Positions 5,648-5,760 of a stretch of DNA of 5,760 nt are shown here, piece after piece. Within the stretch, counting starts at the first letter, position 1, and every line of letters begins with the position of its first letter. The notes under the pieces are model-generated. The model ran no database searches. It saw only the letters and a program-made list of their open reading frames with translations, and was not told the origin of the DNA. The position numbers and the translations under genes are program-made. The DNA comes from Modestobacter sp. GTDB taxonomy: Bacteria; Actinomycetota; Actinomycetes; Mycobacteriales; Geodermatophilaceae. Where the stretch lies: contig JAOPVN010000556.1 of assembly GCA_025966175.1 (NCBI GenBank), forward strand, positions 1-5,760. The letters run 5' to 3'.

Positions 5648-5760
5648 ATGCCCCCCAGGAAGCGGTTGACCGCGGTCATCAAGCTCCAGATCAACGCCGG
5701 TGCGGCCACCCCCGCGCCGCCCGTGGGCCCCGCCCTCGGTCAGCACGGCGTGAACATCAT
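5648..5760 (+). CDS. rplK: 50S ribosomal protein L11 (5' part)
   Basis: The gene is cut by the window end; 37 complete codons and two bases of the next are visible. The N-terminus MPPRKRLTAVIKLQI followed by PAPPVGPALGQHGVNI is the signature of L11, which binds 23S rRNA in the GTPase-associated centre, near where thiostrepton acts. The Pro-rich segment at about residues 22-27 is part of the drug-contact region in the family. The ATG is preceded by a purine-rich ribosome site (AAGAAGGAAG, ending at 5645; AGGA at 5640-5643). The 105-base gap from nusG contains a hairpin. rplA would be expected next, outside the window. Confidence 0.95.
   Translation, partial: MPPRKRLTAVIKLQINAGAATPAPPVGPALGQHGVNI

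Noticed and set aside
4505..5746. Minus-strand open frame (413 residues) opposite nusG
   Set aside because: It is antisense to a certain nusG and covers the hairpin and rplK start; no family resemblance.

Overview
The window is chromosomal DNA from a very GC-rich actinobacterium. The gene order is rpmG - hadA-like - hadB-like - (two other genes) - tRNA-Trp - secE - nusG - rplK. It follows the mycobacterial order rpmG2-hadABC-trpT-secE-nusG-rplK and also resembles the Streptomyces region, where an aspC-type aminotransferase sits beside secE. GTG starts on three genes, heavy G/C at third codon positions and long acidic N-termini on SecE and NusG fit this. A Geodermatophilaceae-type host (Geodermatophilus, Blastococcus, Modestobacter) is my guess; it is inference and not proved by the sequence.

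Left block, + strand (30-2531): ribosomal protein L33, then a hot-dog (MaoC-type) dehydratase pair whose reading frames overlap by 4 bases, then a zinc-dependent M1-family peptidase made as a lipoprotein. Short gaps (30, -4 and about 22 bases) suggest one transcript. The third mycobacterial dehydratase gene, hadC, is absent, and the peptidase follows hadB in its place.

Middle, - strand (2535-3809): a fold-type I aminotransferase-like protein that meets the peptidase tail to tail with only 3 bases between stop codons. It has kept the overall aspartate-aminotransferase sequence, but the PLP-binding lysine is Pro264 and several other cofactor-contact positions are also changed. The whole 424-residue protein has only two lysines, one of them (Lys201) inside a cofactor-pocket motif. 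This is the most unusual item here: a candidate pseudoenzyme or re-engineered active site in an otherwise conservative housekeeping locus.

Right block, + strand (about 3897-5760): a likely promoter, a complete tRNA-Trp(CCA) with encoded CCA end, then secE (translocase subunit), nusG (transcription elongation factor) and the first 37 complete codons of rplK (L11). A strong, interrupted hairpin separates nusG from rplK and may be an attenuator, terminator or processing site. This block couples protein export, transcription elongation and ribosome synthesis.

No mobile elements, CRISPR arrays or large repeats were seen. There is no stretch over 300 bases without a gene; the longest is 3810-4020, described under the promoter entries.
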